Shown here piece by piece: positions 15,446-23,174 of a stretch of DNA of 30,886 bases (position 1 is its first letter; every line of letters begins with the position of its first letter). The position numbers and the translations under genes were made by a program. Below the pieces are notes generated by a model. That model was given only the letters and a program-made list of their open reading frames with translations. It searched no databases and was not told the DNA's origin. This stretch comes from DASZPL01 sp035550315 (GTDB lineage: Bacteria; Actinomycetota; Actinomycetes; JAFAQI01). The stretch lies in assembly GCA_035550315.1 (NCBI GenBank), contig DASZPL010000086.1:1-30886 (forward strand). Direction: 5' to 3'.

Positions 15446-16236
15446 GTACGACGACCGGCGCGACCGGTCGGCTCGCCGGCCGACGGTTGCTGGTCATCGG
15501 CGGCGGGTCGATGCGCAGCGACGACCCCGACGCCCCGCCGGGCAACGGGCGGGCGGTGTGCGTGCTGGCCGCGCGCGAAGGCGCGGCCGTCGCGCTGACC
15601 GACGTCGTGCCCGAAGCCGCCGACGCCACGGCGGACCTGGTCCGCGGGGTGGGCGGCACCGTCCATGCCTTGACCGCCGACGCCGCCGATCCACAAGCGT
15701 GCGCCGACGCGGTCCGGTGGGCGCACGAGCAACTGGGCGGCCTCGACGCGTTGGTGCTCAACGTCGGCATCGGCAGCGGCCGGGGGCTCGCCGAGACGTC
15801 GGTCGCCGACTGGGATCGGGTGATGGCGATCAACGTCCGATCGCACTTCCTCACGTTGCAGTCAGCGCTCCCATTGCTCAGCGAGGGGTCATCGACGGTG
15901 CTGATCTCCTCGGTCGCCGGGCTGCGCCCGGGCAGCGGGATCCCGGCGTACGACACCTCGAAGGCGGCGCAGCTCGGGCTGATGCGGCATGCCGCTCGCG
16001 AACTGGCGCGGACCGGCGGCCGGTGCAACGTCGTGGCACCGGGCCTGATCGACACGCCGCTTGGCCGGCTGGCGACCGCAGGCCGGCCCGGGCGCGCCCG
16101 CACCCCCGTCCCGCTCGGTCGGCAGGGCCGCCCGGAGGAAGTGGCCGAGGTGGTCGCCTTCCTGCTCTCCGATGCGGCGAGCTACGTCACCGGCCAGGTG
16201 ATCGCCGTCGACGGCGGCCTGTCCTCACTGCTCTGA
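15442..16236 (+). CDS. SDR oxidoreductase with extended glycine-rich loop
   Basis: 264 residues from the GTG at 15442, overlapping the previous stop by four bases. The catalytic set S157, Y170, K174 is intact and the C-terminus has VIAVDGG. The nucleotide-binding motif is unusual: GGGS (20-23) is separated from GNGRA (34-38) by a polar, Pro/Asp-rich insertion, where classical SDRs have a compact TGxxxGxG. I recall other SDRs with a GNGRA element, so this is probably a recognisable subfamily and not damage. It likely oxidises a hydroxyacyl-CoA or alcohol made downstream of the FadD in the same set. The frame open upstream to 15232 overlaps the CMD gene and is not used. Confidence 0.83.
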   Translation: MSTTTGATGRLAGRRLLVIGGGSMRSDDPDAPPGNGRAVCVLAAREGAAVALTDVVPEAADATADLVRGVGGTVHALTADAADPQACADAVRWAHEQLGGLDALVLNVGIGSGRGLAETSVADWDRVMAINVRSHFLTLQSALPLLSEGSSTVLISSVAGLRPGSGIPAYDTSKAAQLGLMRHAARELARTGGRCNVVAPGLIDTPLGRLATAGRPGRARTPVPLGRQGRPEEVAEVVAFLLSDAASYVTGQVIAVDGGLSSLL

Positions 16237-16247
16237 AGGAGGCCGGT

Positions 16248-17129
16248 ATGGGGTGGTGGGAGGATCGCAGCGCACTGCGTGAGACGGTCGCCGTCGTCAC
16301 CGGCGGCGCAGGCGGTCTGGGAGCAGCGATCGTCCTCGACCTGGCAGCGAACGGCGTCCGCACTGCGGTCATCGATGTGGACGCCGATGCCGCGGAAAGA
16401 CTCGCCAGCCGGTTGCGGGCCGACGGCCACGACGCCATCGTCCAATCCGGCGATGCGCGTGACGCTGCAGCCCTCGGCGAACTGTTCCGAGTGGTCGACG
16501 ACCGCTGGGGTCGGCTGGACACACTCGTCAACGTCGTCGGCGGGACCTTCCACGCCGCGTTCGTGGACACCAGTGCCAAGGGTTGGGATGCGGTGATCCG
16601 CGCCAACCTCGGCACCGTGCTGCACAGTTGCGCTCTCGCGGTTCCGCGGATGCGCCGATCCGGTGGCGGCAGCATCGTCAACGTCACCACGATCGAGGCA
16701 CACCGGGCCGCGCCCGGTTATGCCGTCTACGCCGCGGCAAAGGCGGCGGTCGAGCAGTTCGGGCGGACACTGGCTGTCGAGGAGGCACCGCACGGGATCA
16801 GAGTCAACAACGTGGCGCCCGACTATGTGCCGACGCCGAACCTTGAGCGGATCTCGGCCGGACAGTCATCGCTGGAGACCGAAGTCGGCGTCCGGACCGG
16901 CATCCCGATGGGTCGGGCGGGCCGCGTCACCGACGTGTCGAACTGCGTCGTGTTCCTGGCCTCGGCACTGTCGGCGTACGTAACCGGCACGACGCTGCAC
17001 CCGGACGGCGGCACGTATGCGTCGTCCGGCTGGCTCAACTGGCCGGGCAGCGGCTGGGGCAACAACGTGCCGATACACCTGGTACCGGTGCTCGAGGCGT
17101 CGTCAGATGGAACTGATCCAGCCGGTTAG
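16248..17129 (+). CDS. SDR oxidoreductase with Thr in place of catalytic Ser
   Basis: 293 residues from an ATG at 16248 preceded by AAGGAGG (16235-16241). TGGAGGLG is at 18-25 and the YxxxK pair is Y161/K165. The residue 13 before the Tyr, normally Ser, is T148 (VNVTTIEA). NNAG is replaced by NVVGG. A Trp/Gly-rich C-terminal extension (about 262-293, including GWLNWPGSGWGNN) goes beyond the usual length and could cap the active site. It is the last gene of the plus-strand set. Thr can sometimes fill the Ser role, so activity is possible but should not be assumed. The substrate is unknown; it may act on a CoA-ester like its neighbours. Confidence 0.82.
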   Translation: MGWWEDRSALRETVAVVTGGAGGLGAAIVLDLAANGVRTAVIDVDADAAERLASRLRADGHDAIVQSGDARDAAALGELFRVVDDRWGRLDTLVNVVGGTFHAAFVDTSAKGWDAVIRANLGTVLHSCALAVPRMRRSGGGSIVNVTTIEAHRAAPGYAVYAAAKAAVEQFGRTLAVEEAPHGIRVNNVAPDYVPTPNLERISAGQSSLETEVGVRTGIPMGRAGRVTDVSNCVVFLASALSAYVTGTTLHPDGGTYASSGWLNWPGSGWGNNVPIHLVPVLEASSDGTDPAG

Positions 17130-17145
17130 CTGACTGTTAGCTGAC
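17125..17145. repeat. 11-base tandem repeat at a convergent gene junction
   Basis: GTTAGCTGAC is repeated at 17125-17134 and 17136-17145, separated by one T. The plus-strand SDR takes its TAG from the first copy and the minus-strand phosphotransferase takes its TAA from the second. A plus-strand RNA could also fold it into a wobble-containing hairpin, framed by GCCGGT (17121-17126) and ACCGGC (17147-17152), so it may serve as a terminator. Confidence 0.65.
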
Positions 17146-18201
17146 GACCGGCACCGCCGGGCCGCGGTAGTCGCTGCGCTCGGCCAGCTCGGCGGCCTCG
17201 ACCATCAGGTCGGCGACGATCGGGCCGAACGCTTCGGTTGGCGATCCTGGTGTGGCGCGCTGGAAGCCCTGCTCGAGCACGATCGCGAGCTTCCACTTCG
17301 CAAGCACGCAGTAGTAGTCGATGTCGTCGACTTGGCGCCCGGCGGTCGCGACGAAGCGCTCGAGCATCTCCGTACGGCTCGGCATCCCGGTCATGTCGAC
17401 GTAGCTGATTACCTGCGGCTGGTCGGGATCGTCCGGCCAGCCGTGGATCACCCAGGCCAGGTCGAGCTTCGGATCGCCGACGGTTCCCATCTCCCAGTCG
17501 ACGATCGCGGCCAGCCGGGCCGGGCTGCCGTGCCGGTACATCACGTTGGCGAACTGGTAGTCGCCGTGCATGATCCCCGGCACGAAGTCGAGCGGCCGGC
17601 GTTCGCGCAACCAGTCGGCAGCGACGTCGAAGCCGGGCAGCTCGCGCCCTTTGATCCGGTCGAAGAACGCGGTCCAACGGTCGACCTGCCGATCGTGGAA
17701 GCCGTTCGGCCGGCCGAGGTCGGCGAGACCGCGGGCGCGCCAGTCGACCTGCGACATCGCGGCGATGCCCTCGATCAGCTCGAACGCCAGGCCACGCCGC
17801 GATTCGAGATCGACGTCATAAGGCGCGGGCCAGCGGCGGTCGGTCAGGCCCATCGGCGACCAGCCGTCGACGAACCCCATCAGGTAGAAGGTGCGCCCGG
17901 CGACTGACCGATCGGTGCACAGCGCGATCGCCTCGGCGTGCGGCACCGGCGTCCCGCCGAACGCCTCGTGGATGCGCCACTCGCGCACGATTCCGTCGTC
18001 TCGTTGCGGCGGCGCGCTCGGTGGTGGGATCCGCATCGCCCAGTGCAGGTCGCCACGCCGCAGCTCGTAGATCAGGTTCTGCGAGCCACCGGAGATAAAC
18101 CGGTGCTCGAGCGGCGCGCCGACGCCGAGACCGCGGGAATCCAGCCAGCCGGTGAGGCGGTCGGTGTCCAGCTCACCGCCCGCGATCGGTGCCGCCGTCA
18201 C
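17137..18201 (-). CDS. APH-family phosphotransferase (ACAD10/LvaA-like)
   Basis: 354 residues from a GTG overlapping the ACAD stop (GTGA). The kinase-like fold is clear: catalytic loop HGDYQFANV (H212, D214, N219) and metal-binding DWE (235-237) in IVDWEMGTVGDPKLDLAW. The nucleotide-lobe lysine position reads AMRIPP with Arg, as I recall for the ACAD10/11-associated branch. Standalone APH proteins are often called aminoglycoside kinases. This branch, when paired with an acyl-CoA dehydrogenase, is known in LvaA (Pseudomonas levulinate pathway) and in animal ACAD10/11 to phosphorylate the 4-hydroxyl of 4-hydroxyacyl-CoA. The coupling to an ACAD here supports that role over antibiotic resistance; substrate chain length is unknown. 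Confidence 0.82.
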   Translation of the reverse strand: MTAAPIAGGELDTDRLTGWLDSRGLGVGAPLEHRFISGGSQNLIYELRRGDLHWAMRIPPPSAPPQRDDGIVREWRIHEAFGGTPVPHAEAIALCTDRSVAGRTFYLMGFVDGWSPMGLTDRRWPAPYDVDLESRRGLAFELIEGIAAMSQVDWRARGLADLGRPNGFHDRQVDRWTAFFDRIKGRELPGFDVAADWLRERRPLDFVPGIMHGDYQFANVMYRHGSPARLAAIVDWEMGTVGDPKLDLAWVIHGWPDDPDQPQVISYVDMTGMPSRTEMLERFVATAGRQVDDIDYYCVLAKWKLAIVLEQGFQRATPGSPTEAFGPIVADLMVEAAELAERSDYRGPAVPVVS

Positions 18202-19493
18202 GCGTCGTCTGGTCGGTCGTCGAGGTACGCCGCATACTTCGCCCGGGCCGCCTCCCGGCGCTTCGGCAGGTACTCACTCGGCCACAGGTCATCGATCGGC
18301 TTGTAGTCGCGCAGCACCTGGCGGGCGACGGTGACCTTGTGCACCTCGGTCGGACCGTCCGCGATTCCCATCACCGCGGCGCCGAGCATCATCCGCGAGA
18401 ACGGCATGTCGCTGCTGGTTCCGAGCGCGCCGTGCACCTGTAGCGCCCGCAGCGTGATGTCGTGGTAGACGGCCGGCATCAGCACCTTGATCGCCGCGAT
18501 GTCCTTGCGCACCTTCTGGTAGTCGTCGTACTTGTCGATCGCCCATGCGGTGTAGAGGACGTACAACCGGAACTGCTTGAGCTGGGCGTATGAGTCCGCG
18601 ATATAGCCCTGCACGAACTGCTTCTTGGCGAGCACGTCGCCCTGCGTGCGGCGACTGAGCGCGCGTTCGCACATCATGTCGAGCGCGTGCTGCGCCTGGC
18701 CGATGGTGCGCATCGCGTGGTGGATGCGGCCGCCGCCCAGCCGGGTCTGGGCAATCACGAACGCCTGGCCCTCGCCGCCGAGCACGGCCGAGGCGGGCAC
18801 TCGCACGTCTTCGTAGTGGATCAGCGCGTGCTGCCCCTCGGACTCGAAGCCGAGGCCGGCATTGTGCACGATGTTGATGCCCGGGGTGTAGGCCGGCACC
18901 AGGAACATCGACATCCCCTGGTAGGCGCTGACATCCGGGTTCGTCACCGCCATCACGATGAAGAATGCCGCAGTGCGAGCGTTGGATGAGAAGTACTTCC
19001 AGCCGTTGATCACCCACTCGTCGCCGTCCTTGACCGCCCGGGTGGTGAACTGCGTCGGGTCCGAGCCGCCCTCCGGCTCGGTCATCGAGTAGCAGGAGAA
19101 CAGCTCGCCATCGAGCAGCGGCTGCAGGTATTGCGCCTTCTGCTCGTCGGTGCCGTACTGCGCGATGATCTCCGCGTTGCCGGTGTCGGGCGCCTGGCAG
19201 CCGAACACGATCGGCGCCCACATCGAGCGGCCGAGGAGCTCGTTGAGCAGGCTCAGCTTCAGCTGGCCGTGGCCCTGCCCGCCGAGTTCCGGCCGCAGGT
19301 GCGTGGCCCACAGACCCTGGTGGCGGACCTGCTGCTTGAGCGGCATGACCAGCTCTCGGAGCTTGCCGGTCAGCGGCGCCCACATCTGATCCGGGAAGAC
19401 GAGGTCGAGCGGCTCGACCTCCTCCCGGACGAACGCATCGGCCCAGTCCAGCTTCGCCTGGTACTCGGGCTCGGTCTCAAAGTCCCATCCCAC
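18198..19493 (-). CDS. ACAD10/11-type acyl-CoA dehydrogenase family protein
   Basis: 431 residues from the GTG at 19493, preceded by GGGGAGG. The ACAD fold is clear (SMTEPEGGSDPTQFTTRA, FAD-contact GWKYFSSNA). GGGRIHHAMRTIG is the signature I associate with the ACAD10/11 branch. Where classical enzymes have the catalytic Glu in YEGTxxIQ, this one has Asp379 in IADGPTEVHK. In the ACAD10/11 and LvaC systems the partner kinase phosphorylates a 4-hydroxyacyl-CoA and the ACAD-like protein eliminates phosphate and rehydrates or rearranges it to enter beta-oxidation. The overlap with the phosphotransferase gene supports that role. It may still be an ordinary dehydrogenase. The frame open to 19841 upstream has no support. 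Confidence 0.87.
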   Translation of the reverse strand: MGWDFETEPEYQAKLDWADAFVREEVEPLDLVFPDQMWAPLTGKLRELVMPLKQQVRHQGLWATHLRPELGGQGHGQLKLSLLNELLGRSMWAPIVFGCQAPDTGNAEIIAQYGTDEQKAQYLQPLLDGELFSCYSMTEPEGGSDPTQFTTRAVKDGDEWVINGWKYFSSNARTAAFFIVMAVTNPDVSAYQGMSMFLVPAYTPGINIVHNAGLGFESEGQHALIHYEDVRVPASAVLGGEGQAFVIAQTRLGGGRIHHAMRTIGQAQHALDMMCERALSRRTQGDVLAKKQFVQGYIADSYAQLKQFRLYVLYTAWAIDKYDDYQKVRKDIAAIKVLMPAVYHDITLRALQVHGALGTSSDMPFSRMMLGAAVMGIADGPTEVHKVTVARQVLRDYKPIDDLWPSEYLPKRREAARAKYAAYLDDRPDDA

Positions 19494-19570
19494 CGGGCAC
19501 CTCCCCGCTGCCGATGCGAGTCGACGCAGAATATCGAGACAATGGCGGCGATAGCGGAGGAGCTTGAGCA

Positions 19571-19885
19571 GTGGAACTGACCCCAGGACTGCGACTGCGC
19601 AGCCAGGTGTGCACCACCGAGGTGATCGTCGTACGTCCCCCGGCCACTGCTGTCGACCTCGGGTGCGGTGGGGCGCCGATGGTGCCGCTCGACACCGAGC
19701 CCGCGGCCGGCCAAGCGCCGGCGGCCGGCCTCGACGGCGGCAGCCAGCTCGGCAAGCGGTACACGACGGGCGACGCCGACGACCCGTTTGAACTGCTCGT
19801 GACCAAGGCCGGCGACGGGACGTTGACCGCCGACGGCGCACCGCTCGTCTTCAAGGAAGCGAAGCCCCTCCCGGCTAGCGACTGA
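19571..19885 (+). CDS. Small conserved-looking protein of unknown function
   Basis: 104 residues from a GTG at 19571, with GGAGGAG about eight bases upstream. I do not recognise the family with confidence. It starts MELTPGLRLRSQVCTTEVIVV, has a CGGAPMVPL stretch near 32-40, and ends PFELLVTKAGDGTL with KEAKPLPASD. It is mostly beta in character, soluble, without signal peptide, and has only two Cys (about 14 and 32). Codon use is like its neighbours, and the clean start and tight fit between genes argue that it is real. It diverges from the ACAD10/11-type gene. In the lva pathway a small protein, LvaB, assists the LvaA kinase; this could be an equivalent, but that is only a positional guess. 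Confidence 0.72.
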   Translation: MELTPGLRLRSQVCTTEVIVVRPPATAVDLGCGGAPMVPLDTEPAAGQAPAAGLDGGSQLGKRYTTGDADDPFELLVTKAGDGTLTADGAPLVFKEAKPLPASD

Positions 19886-19897
19886 CTGGCGGCGCTG

Positions 19898-19915
19898 CGC
19901 CGACTCAGGTCGGCG
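19898..19915. terminator. Hairpin between convergent genes
   Basis: CGCCGAC (19898-19904) and GTCGGCG (19909-19915) form a perfect seven-base GC stem with loop TCAG. The TGA of the minus-strand SDR lies in the loop, and the plus-strand small gene ends 12 bases before the stem. It has no T-tract; placement suggests a bidirectional terminator. Confidence 0.5.
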
Positions 19916-20663
19916 GCTTGGGCGCCACGACGATCGATTGGATGCTCGCCCCGGCCCCGCACCGGACGACGGTGTCGACCACACGCACCAGCTCGTCGGC
20001 ATCGAGCAGCGTCCCGGTGATGTAGCCGCGCTCGACCCAGATTTGGACGACTTCGGCGGCCAGCGTGGGATCCCAAGCGGCCGGGAACTCGGTCATCGAC
20101 GGGCCGTCACCGCCGGCGCAGTCTCCGACCACCACCCGGGTGAACCCGACCTGCGGGTGCTCGACCCGCCACGCCTCGACGAGCTTGTCCAGCGCCGCCT
20201 TGGTCACGACATACGCACCGAGGCCGGGCCACGGCACCGTCAGCGACGCGCTGATCGACGACAGGTACGCCGCCACACCGCGGGTCTCGGTGAGATAAGG
20301 CAGCGCGGCGGCTGTGAACAGGGCGGCTCCCATCACGTTGGTGTCGAAGGCCTGGCGCCACGTCGGCGGGTCGACGTCGGCGAGTCTCGCCAGCGGACCG
20401 ACGCCAGGGGTATAGACGATCGCGTCGATGCCACCCAGCCCCCGGGCGGCCTCCTCGACCGCCTCGCGGCACGACGCGGGGTCGGTCACGTCGCAGCGGA
20501 TCGCCAGCGTTCCCGGCCCGGCTTCCTTCGCGGCGTCGACCAGCCGGTCATGACGGCGGGCCAGCAGTGCCACGTCGGCGCCCCGCTGGGCCAGCCCGAC
20601 CCCGATGCACCTACCGAGGCCGCTCGATGCGCCCACCACGAGCGCCCGAAGCTTCTCACTCAC
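19905..20663 (-). CDS. SDR oxidoreductase
   Basis: 252 residues from a GTG at 20663. VGASSGLG is at 10-17 and the catalytic set is S138, Y151, K155, with the usual 13-residue spacing. The usual NNAG is changed to YTPGVG, and the C-terminus lacks the VDGG ending, giving it a divergent profile among classical SDRs. The gene lies 27 bases after another SDR on the same strand, so the two are probably co-transcribed. Position beside the phosphotransferase/ACAD pair makes it a candidate for interconverting 4-oxo- and 4-hydroxyacyl-CoA, as LvaD does in the levulinate pathway. That is inference from context; nothing in the sequence fixes the substrate. Confidence 0.8.
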   Translation of the reverse strand: MSEKLRALVVGASSGLGRCIGVGLAQRGADVALLARRHDRLVDAAKEAGPGTLAIRCDVTDPASCREAVEEAARGLGGIDAIVYTPGVGPLARLADVDPPTWRQAFDTNVMGAALFTAAALPYLTETRGVAAYLSSISASLTVPWPGLGAYVVTKAALDKLVEAWRVEHPQVGFTRVVVGDCAGGDGPSMTEFPAAWDPTLAAEVVQIWVERGYITGTLLDADELVRVVDTVVRCGAGASIQSIVVAPKPPT

Positions 20664-20690
20664 TGTCGTCGCCGTTCGGCGCGAGACCGG

Positions 20691-21518
20691 CTACATCCGG
20701 CCCATCAGGAACTTCACAATGTCGGTGGCGGCCGGGAACTCACCGGTCAGCCCCGCGCTGAAGTAGCCGGCGTCGGTGATCATCGTGATGCCGTTGATCG
20801 CCGAAGCGGCCGCGCTGCACAGAAAGACCAGCGGATAGGCCTGCTCCAGCGGCGTCGCAGCTTCGACGCCGACGTCGCCGCGGTAGTCGGCGCCGAAGCC
20901 GAGCCACATGTCGCGGTTCGCCTGTGCCAGCGGCGTGTCCGTCGGGCCCGGGCAGATCGCGTTGATCCGGATCCCTTCCTTCAGGAACGTCATGGCCTCG
21001 CGAGCGACGTACGCGCAGATCGCCTGCTTGGTGAACATGTAGTGGGCACAGCCGTGGTCGGCGACCCACTTGGCGGCGGTGTCGAAGTCGGGAGTGTCGA
21101 GGAACTCGTTCAACGTCTCGAGCTCCTTCTCCCAGCCCAGGCCGGCGGCGGAGGAGATGAAGCCGATCGCGGCCCCACGCCCGAGCTTTCCGTTGGCGCG
21201 GAGCTGCTCGATCAGGTGGCGGTGCCCGATGAAGTTGATCTTTTCGATGTTCGGCGTCCCGTCGGCCACACCGGCGCAAGCGAACAGCGCGTCGACCGGC
21301 CCCCCGAGCTCGCCGACGGCGGCGTCGATGCTGGCCTGCTCACCGAGGTTGACGTGGATCGCCTTCACGCCGGCGAGCGCGACGTCGGCGAAGTCCATGA
21401 CTTCGACCTCGGCGCCGGCGTCAACCAGCAGCTCGGCGGCGGCGGCACCCATGCCCGTGGCACCGCCGACGACCAGCGCTCGCTTGCCGTCGTACCGGAA
21501 CGCATCGAACAGCCCCAT
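20691..21518 (-). CDS. SDR, 3-alpha-HSD/coniferyl-alcohol dehydrogenase-like
   Basis: 275 residues from the ATG at 21518 (GGAG lies five bases upstream). Glycine motif VGGATGMG is at 17-24; catalytic residues are S122/S123, Y160 and K164. The 37-38 residue Ser-to-Tyr spacing, with an insertion containing WEKELETLNEFLDTPDFDTA, matches the 3-alpha-hydroxysteroid dehydrogenase/carbonyl reductase branch, commonly annotated as coniferyl-alcohol dehydrogenase. It should oxidise a hydroxyl on a cyclic or bulky substrate with NAD(P). It heads a two-SDR transcript and is divergent from DUF427/ACAD. The branch hints at steroid- or aromatic-alcohol-like substrates. The upstream frame to 21950 runs through the divergent gene and is not used. 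Confidence 0.82.
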   Translation of the reverse strand: MGLFDAFRYDGKRALVVGGATGMGAAAAELLVDAGAEVEVMDFADVALAGVKAIHVNLGEQASIDAAVGELGGPVDALFACAGVADGTPNIEKINFIGHRHLIEQLRANGKLGRGAAIGFISSAAGLGWEKELETLNEFLDTPDFDTAAKWVADHGCAHYMFTKQAICAYVAREAMTFLKEGIRINAICPGPTDTPLAQANRDMWLGFGADYRGDVGVEAATPLEQAYPLVFLCSAAASAINGITMITDAGYFSAGLTGEFPAATDIVKFLMGRM

Positions 21519-21608
21519 GTCCACTCCACGGTGCGCAAGGTTTGACGTCGGCATCGACATCAAGCAGATCCGTAACGTACTACCGTCGGGTGGCTTGCGG
21601 GAGGTGCA

Positions 21609-21995
21609 ATGACCCAGCCAACCGGCGGGTTCCGTGACCGTTTCGATTATCGAGTCGAACTGCTCGCGCGACGCAACTCGTGCGTAGCTCGAACCGACAG
21701 CGGTCAGTTGCTCGCCCGCACCGAACGACCGCTCGTAGTGGACGAGCAGGACCACGGACTCGTCATCTACTTCCCAGAGACAGACGTTGACCTGACGGCC
21801 CTCGTGGCCATCGATCTCGTCACGACCTGCCCGTACAAGGGTCAGGCGACGCACTGGCGCTTGACGGGCGGGACCGATCCGGTCGCCTGGACGTACCGCC
21901 AACCGCACCCAGAGGTCGCCAGGTTGGCCGGGTACATCGCCTTCTATCAAGATCGAGTCAGGGTAGAGATCGGTGCCGTGGGGGGCGGGCGATGA
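21609..21995 (+). CDS. DUF427 domain protein
   Basis: 128 residues from an ATG at 21609, preceded by GGGAGG. The DUF427 signature TTCPYKGQATHWRL is present near 72-85, in a small beta-rich cytosolic fold. The biochemical role of DUF427 is not established, though it is often encoded beside oxidoreductases and acyl-CoA enzymes. It overlaps the following acyl-CoA dehydrogenase by four bases (ATGA), so the two are made together; it could help that enzyme or bind its flavin or substrate, but this is speculation. There is no signal peptide or membrane segment. It diverges from the 3-alpha-HSD-like SDR with a 90-base gap. Confidence 0.85.
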   Translation: MTQPTGGFRDRFDYRVELLARRNSCVARTDSGQLLARTERPLVVDEQDHGLVIYFPETDVDLTALVAIDLVTTCPYKGQATHWRLTGGTDPVAWTYRQPHPEVARLAGYIAFYQDRVRVEIGAVGGGR

Positions 21996-23158
21996 TGGGA
22001 CAGCAGCCGATCCCGCCGACCGACCCCGACGTACGACGCGAGATCGTCGACGGGGTCCGCCGTTTCGTCGCGCGCGAGGTCCTGCCGCATGTCGCCGACC
22101 TCGAACACGCCGACGAGTACCCCGTGGACATCGTCCGGCAAATGCAGGCGATGGGTTTGTTCGGCGTCACCATCCCGGAGGCGTACGGCGGCCTCGGCCT
22201 CGACCTGCCGACCTACGTCGGCGTCGTCGAGCAGCTCGCCTACGGCTGGATGAGCCTGACCGGGATCATCAACACCCACACGATGGCCGCGCTGCTGCTG
22301 ATGCAGCACGGCACCGAGGAGCAGCGGCAGCGGCTGTTGCCCGCCATGGCCGCCGGCGAGCGCCGCGGGGCCCTCTCGCTCTCGGAGCCGGACGCCGGCA
22401 GCGACACCCGCAGTCTCAGTTGCCGAGCCATGCGCGACGGCGACGAATACGTCATCAACGGCACCAAGGCATGGGTCACGAACGGCGAGCGCGCCTCGAT
22501 CGTCGCGTTGGCAGCTCGCGCCGACGAGGGCATCAGCGCGTTCATCGTCGAGAAGGAGCCGGGCACGAAGTTCCAGGGAATCACCGTCAGCCGCCACGTC
22601 AGCAAGCTCGGCTACCGGGGCGTGGAGACGGTCGAGATGTCGTACGCCGACCACCGGATCCCCGCCAGCAACCTGCTCGGCGAACCCGGCCGCGGGCTGC
22701 CAGCGATCCTCAGCGCGCTCGAAGTCGGCCGGATCAACATTGCCGCTCGCGCGATCGGAGTCGCCCAGGCCGCCTTCGACGCGGCGCTCAGTTATGCGCA
22801 GCTGCGGACGACGTTCGGGAAGCCGATTGCCGAGCACCAGGCGATTCAGCTGAAGCTGGCGGACATGGCGACCAAACTCGAGGCCGCCAAGCTGCTGACG
22901 CACAGCGCGGCGGAGCGCAAAGCCACCGGGCAGCGCTGCGACGTCGAGGCGGGGATGGCCAAGCTCTTCGCCAGCGAAACGGCCTTCGAGCTCGCCACCG
23001 AGGCAATGCGTATCCATGGCGGCGTGGGCTACACCACCGAGCTACCACTCGAGCGCTACTACCGCGACGCGCCGCTGATGATGATCGGTGAGGGCACCAA
23101 CGAGATCCAGCGGCTAGTGATCGCCCGTGGCCTGCTGGCGCGCGCCGGCGGCAATTAA
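21992..23158 (+). CDS. Acyl-CoA dehydrogenase (classical)
   Basis: 388 residues from the first of two adjacent ATGs. The full classical fold is present: LSLSEPDAGSDT (substrate/FAD contact), INGTKAWVTNGE, AQLRTTFGKPIAEHQAIQ, and the catalytic E367 in MIGEGTNEIQ. The usual length is about 380 residues. It introduces a 2,3-trans double bond into an acyl-CoA with FAD, passing electrons to ETF. The short/branched-chain type (GEGTNEIQ ending) fits short- or medium-chain substrates. It is coupled to DUF427 by an ATGA overlap. Unlike the ACAD10/11-type protein at 18198-19493, the active-site Glu is standard, so the two are not redundant. It converges with the aldehyde dehydrogenase. Confidence 0.92.
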   Translation: MMGQQPIPPTDPDVRREIVDGVRRFVAREVLPHVADLEHADEYPVDIVRQMQAMGLFGVTIPEAYGGLGLDLPTYVGVVEQLAYGWMSLTGIINTHTMAALLLMQHGTEEQRQRLLPAMAAGERRGALSLSEPDAGSDTRSLSCRAMRDGDEYVINGTKAWVTNGERASIVALAARADEGISAFIVEKEPGTKFQGITVSRHVSKLGYRGVETVEMSYADHRIPASNLLGEPGRGLPAILSALEVGRINIAARAIGVAQAAFDAALSYAQLRTTFGKPIAEHQAIQLKLADMATKLEAAKLLTHSAAERKATGQRCDVEAGMAKLFASETAFELATEAMRIHGGVGYTTELPLERYYRDAPLMMIGEGTNEIQRLVIARGLLARAGGN

Positions 23159-23174
23159 GAATTCGCGAGCGCGG

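Noticed and set aside
17137..18201. Aminoglycoside resistance kinase
   Set aside because: The HGDxxxxN fold is shared, but overlap with an ACAD10/11-type gene and the catabolic setting argue for an acyl-CoA substrate.
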